Positions 63,086 to 64,000 of a stretch of DNA of 64,000 nt are shown in pieces (positions within the stretch are counted from its first letter, which is position 1; every line of letters begins with the position of its first letter). The notes under the pieces were generated by a model. That model did not search any database. It saw nothing but the letters and a program-made list of their open reading frames with translations, and had not been told where the DNA came from. The position numbers were made by a program, and so were the translations under genes. The stretch is from Channa striata (lineage: Eukaryota; Chordata; Actinopteri; Anabantiformes; Channidae), in assembly GCA_033026295.1 (NCBI GenBank), contig CM065182.1, positions 22,804,215 through 22,868,214 on the forward strand, read 5' to 3'.

Positions 63086-64000
63086 ATATAATTTTTGGAT
63101 ACTTTCAATTATTTTTCAGGTTTTTCATTAAAAAGGTTAATAAATGTGAAATGTAGTGTTACAGTTGACCCAGGTAACACTCACCAATAGAAATTCTTGA
63201 ATCTCCTTGATTGTCGGTGCAGCAGTGTTGCTATCAGTGTGAGGACATGGAGATCCAGATGGATTTAGCGTGATGCAGTTTTGTATCTGAAATGTCTCTT
63301 TGCCATACATATCTGCTTACCTTCCTATCCGTCAGCTAACTCGTTTTTAGTCCAGAGTGTGACAGGACTAACTTTGTAGTTTAACAGTTACCATTTTATT
63401 TGTCTTTAAAGCCCAGGGTAACTAGTTTTTAAATATGTGTATTTCTCTGTAATAATAAATACGTATGACTTAAAAAGCAAGACTTGTCAGACAAGTCTGA
63501 CAAAAAATACATTGTTAGGTCCTAATAAGTTAGAGTTGAAAGCTCTGTTAACCTGCTTCAACATCACTGTGTGAGCCTGTCATGCTGAGATTTGAGTTGT
63601 GGTTACATAAACAAACAAGCCAAAAACTACTGTGTGATAAAAAGGAAGTGATGGTGATAATATAGTAGATTTAGGGCATTGTTCGAAAAAATTGGGGAAT
63701 AAAAAGTGTAGGACTCAAAAGTCCGGGACTCATTTGTGTGTCCCAGTGGGCAAATTAAAATTTGATACATTATGTTCGGTCGACTTATAATTAGTATAAC
63801 ACAGGGTGTTGACCTTTTCCAGCCAAGAGAGTGTAATGAAAGAGGAAGTATAGGATAGGATCTGGTATTTTTGGAGCTTGACTCATACAGCGGACTTAAA
63901 GTCACGATATCTCAGCATTTTTCAGTACAGAATGTGAACCTTAAACAACAGTACTAAATCGCTGTCTTTAAAAAATGTTTTGTGTACTTATTTGTTGTTC
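63086..64000. other. non-coding sequence to the window end
   Basis: No exon or repeat recognised. Confidence 0.5.

Noticed and set aside
1..64000. CRISPR arrays or operon-like gene clusters
   Set aside because: No regularly spaced repeats of that type; the window is vertebrate DNA.

Overview
The window looks like teleost fish DNA, probably a spiny-rayed fish. It is AT-rich with long non-coding stretches. Coding sequence is split into short exons with GT/AG introns. The dispersed repeats are typical of fish: RTE- and L2-type LINEs, tRNA-derived SINEs, a Ty3/Gypsy element and dinucleotide repeats. There is no sign of bacterial organisation (no operons, ribosome binding sites or dense ORFs). 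All repeat family names come from memory of the families, not from a search.

Layout. 1-318 is a 5' piece of an RTE LINE. 3.7-4.3 kb is a CpG-containing stretch with a possible minus-strand first exon. 7.8-9.2 kb is an L2-type LINE on the minus strand. 10.5-19.2 kb holds the best gene, an intact ten-coding-exon zpld1 (zona-pellucida-like domain protein, 413 aa) on the plus strand. 20.8-24.1 kb holds a SINE and a nearly full-length but broken RTE LINE. 25.8-31.2 kb holds a second, diverged zpld1-like ZP-domain gene in tandem on the same strand. It carries a frameshift, a lost splice donor, an abnormal internal junction and a broken membrane segment, so it reads as a pseudogene. One intron contains an internally deleted Ty3/Gypsy element (26.7-29.2 kb, antisense) and another contains a SINE. 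34.06-34.70 kb (minus) is a broken copy of a multi-copy cysteine-rich protein family of unknown function. 36.7-37.6 kb holds two LINE fragments side by side. At 38.13 kb a plus-strand exon encodes a signal peptide and ends in a phase-1 donor. No matching downstream exon was recognised in the remaining 26 kb, which looks like a long first intron containing only repeats. In human the plus-strand gene after ZPLD1 is ALCAM, so alcam is the leading but unproven guess.

The tandem ZP locus is the main biology. The intact gene has a signal peptide, ZP module, furin-type site and C-terminal membrane anchor, as expected for a secreted, self-polymerising matrix protein (ZPLD1 is the inner-ear cupula protein). 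The neighbouring copy keeps the same exon order and phases but has lost function at several independent points. No clearly new molecular system was found. The best leads are the decaying tandem paralog, the defective Gypsy copy whose LTR ends are still nearly identical, and the small cysteine-rich multi-copy family.
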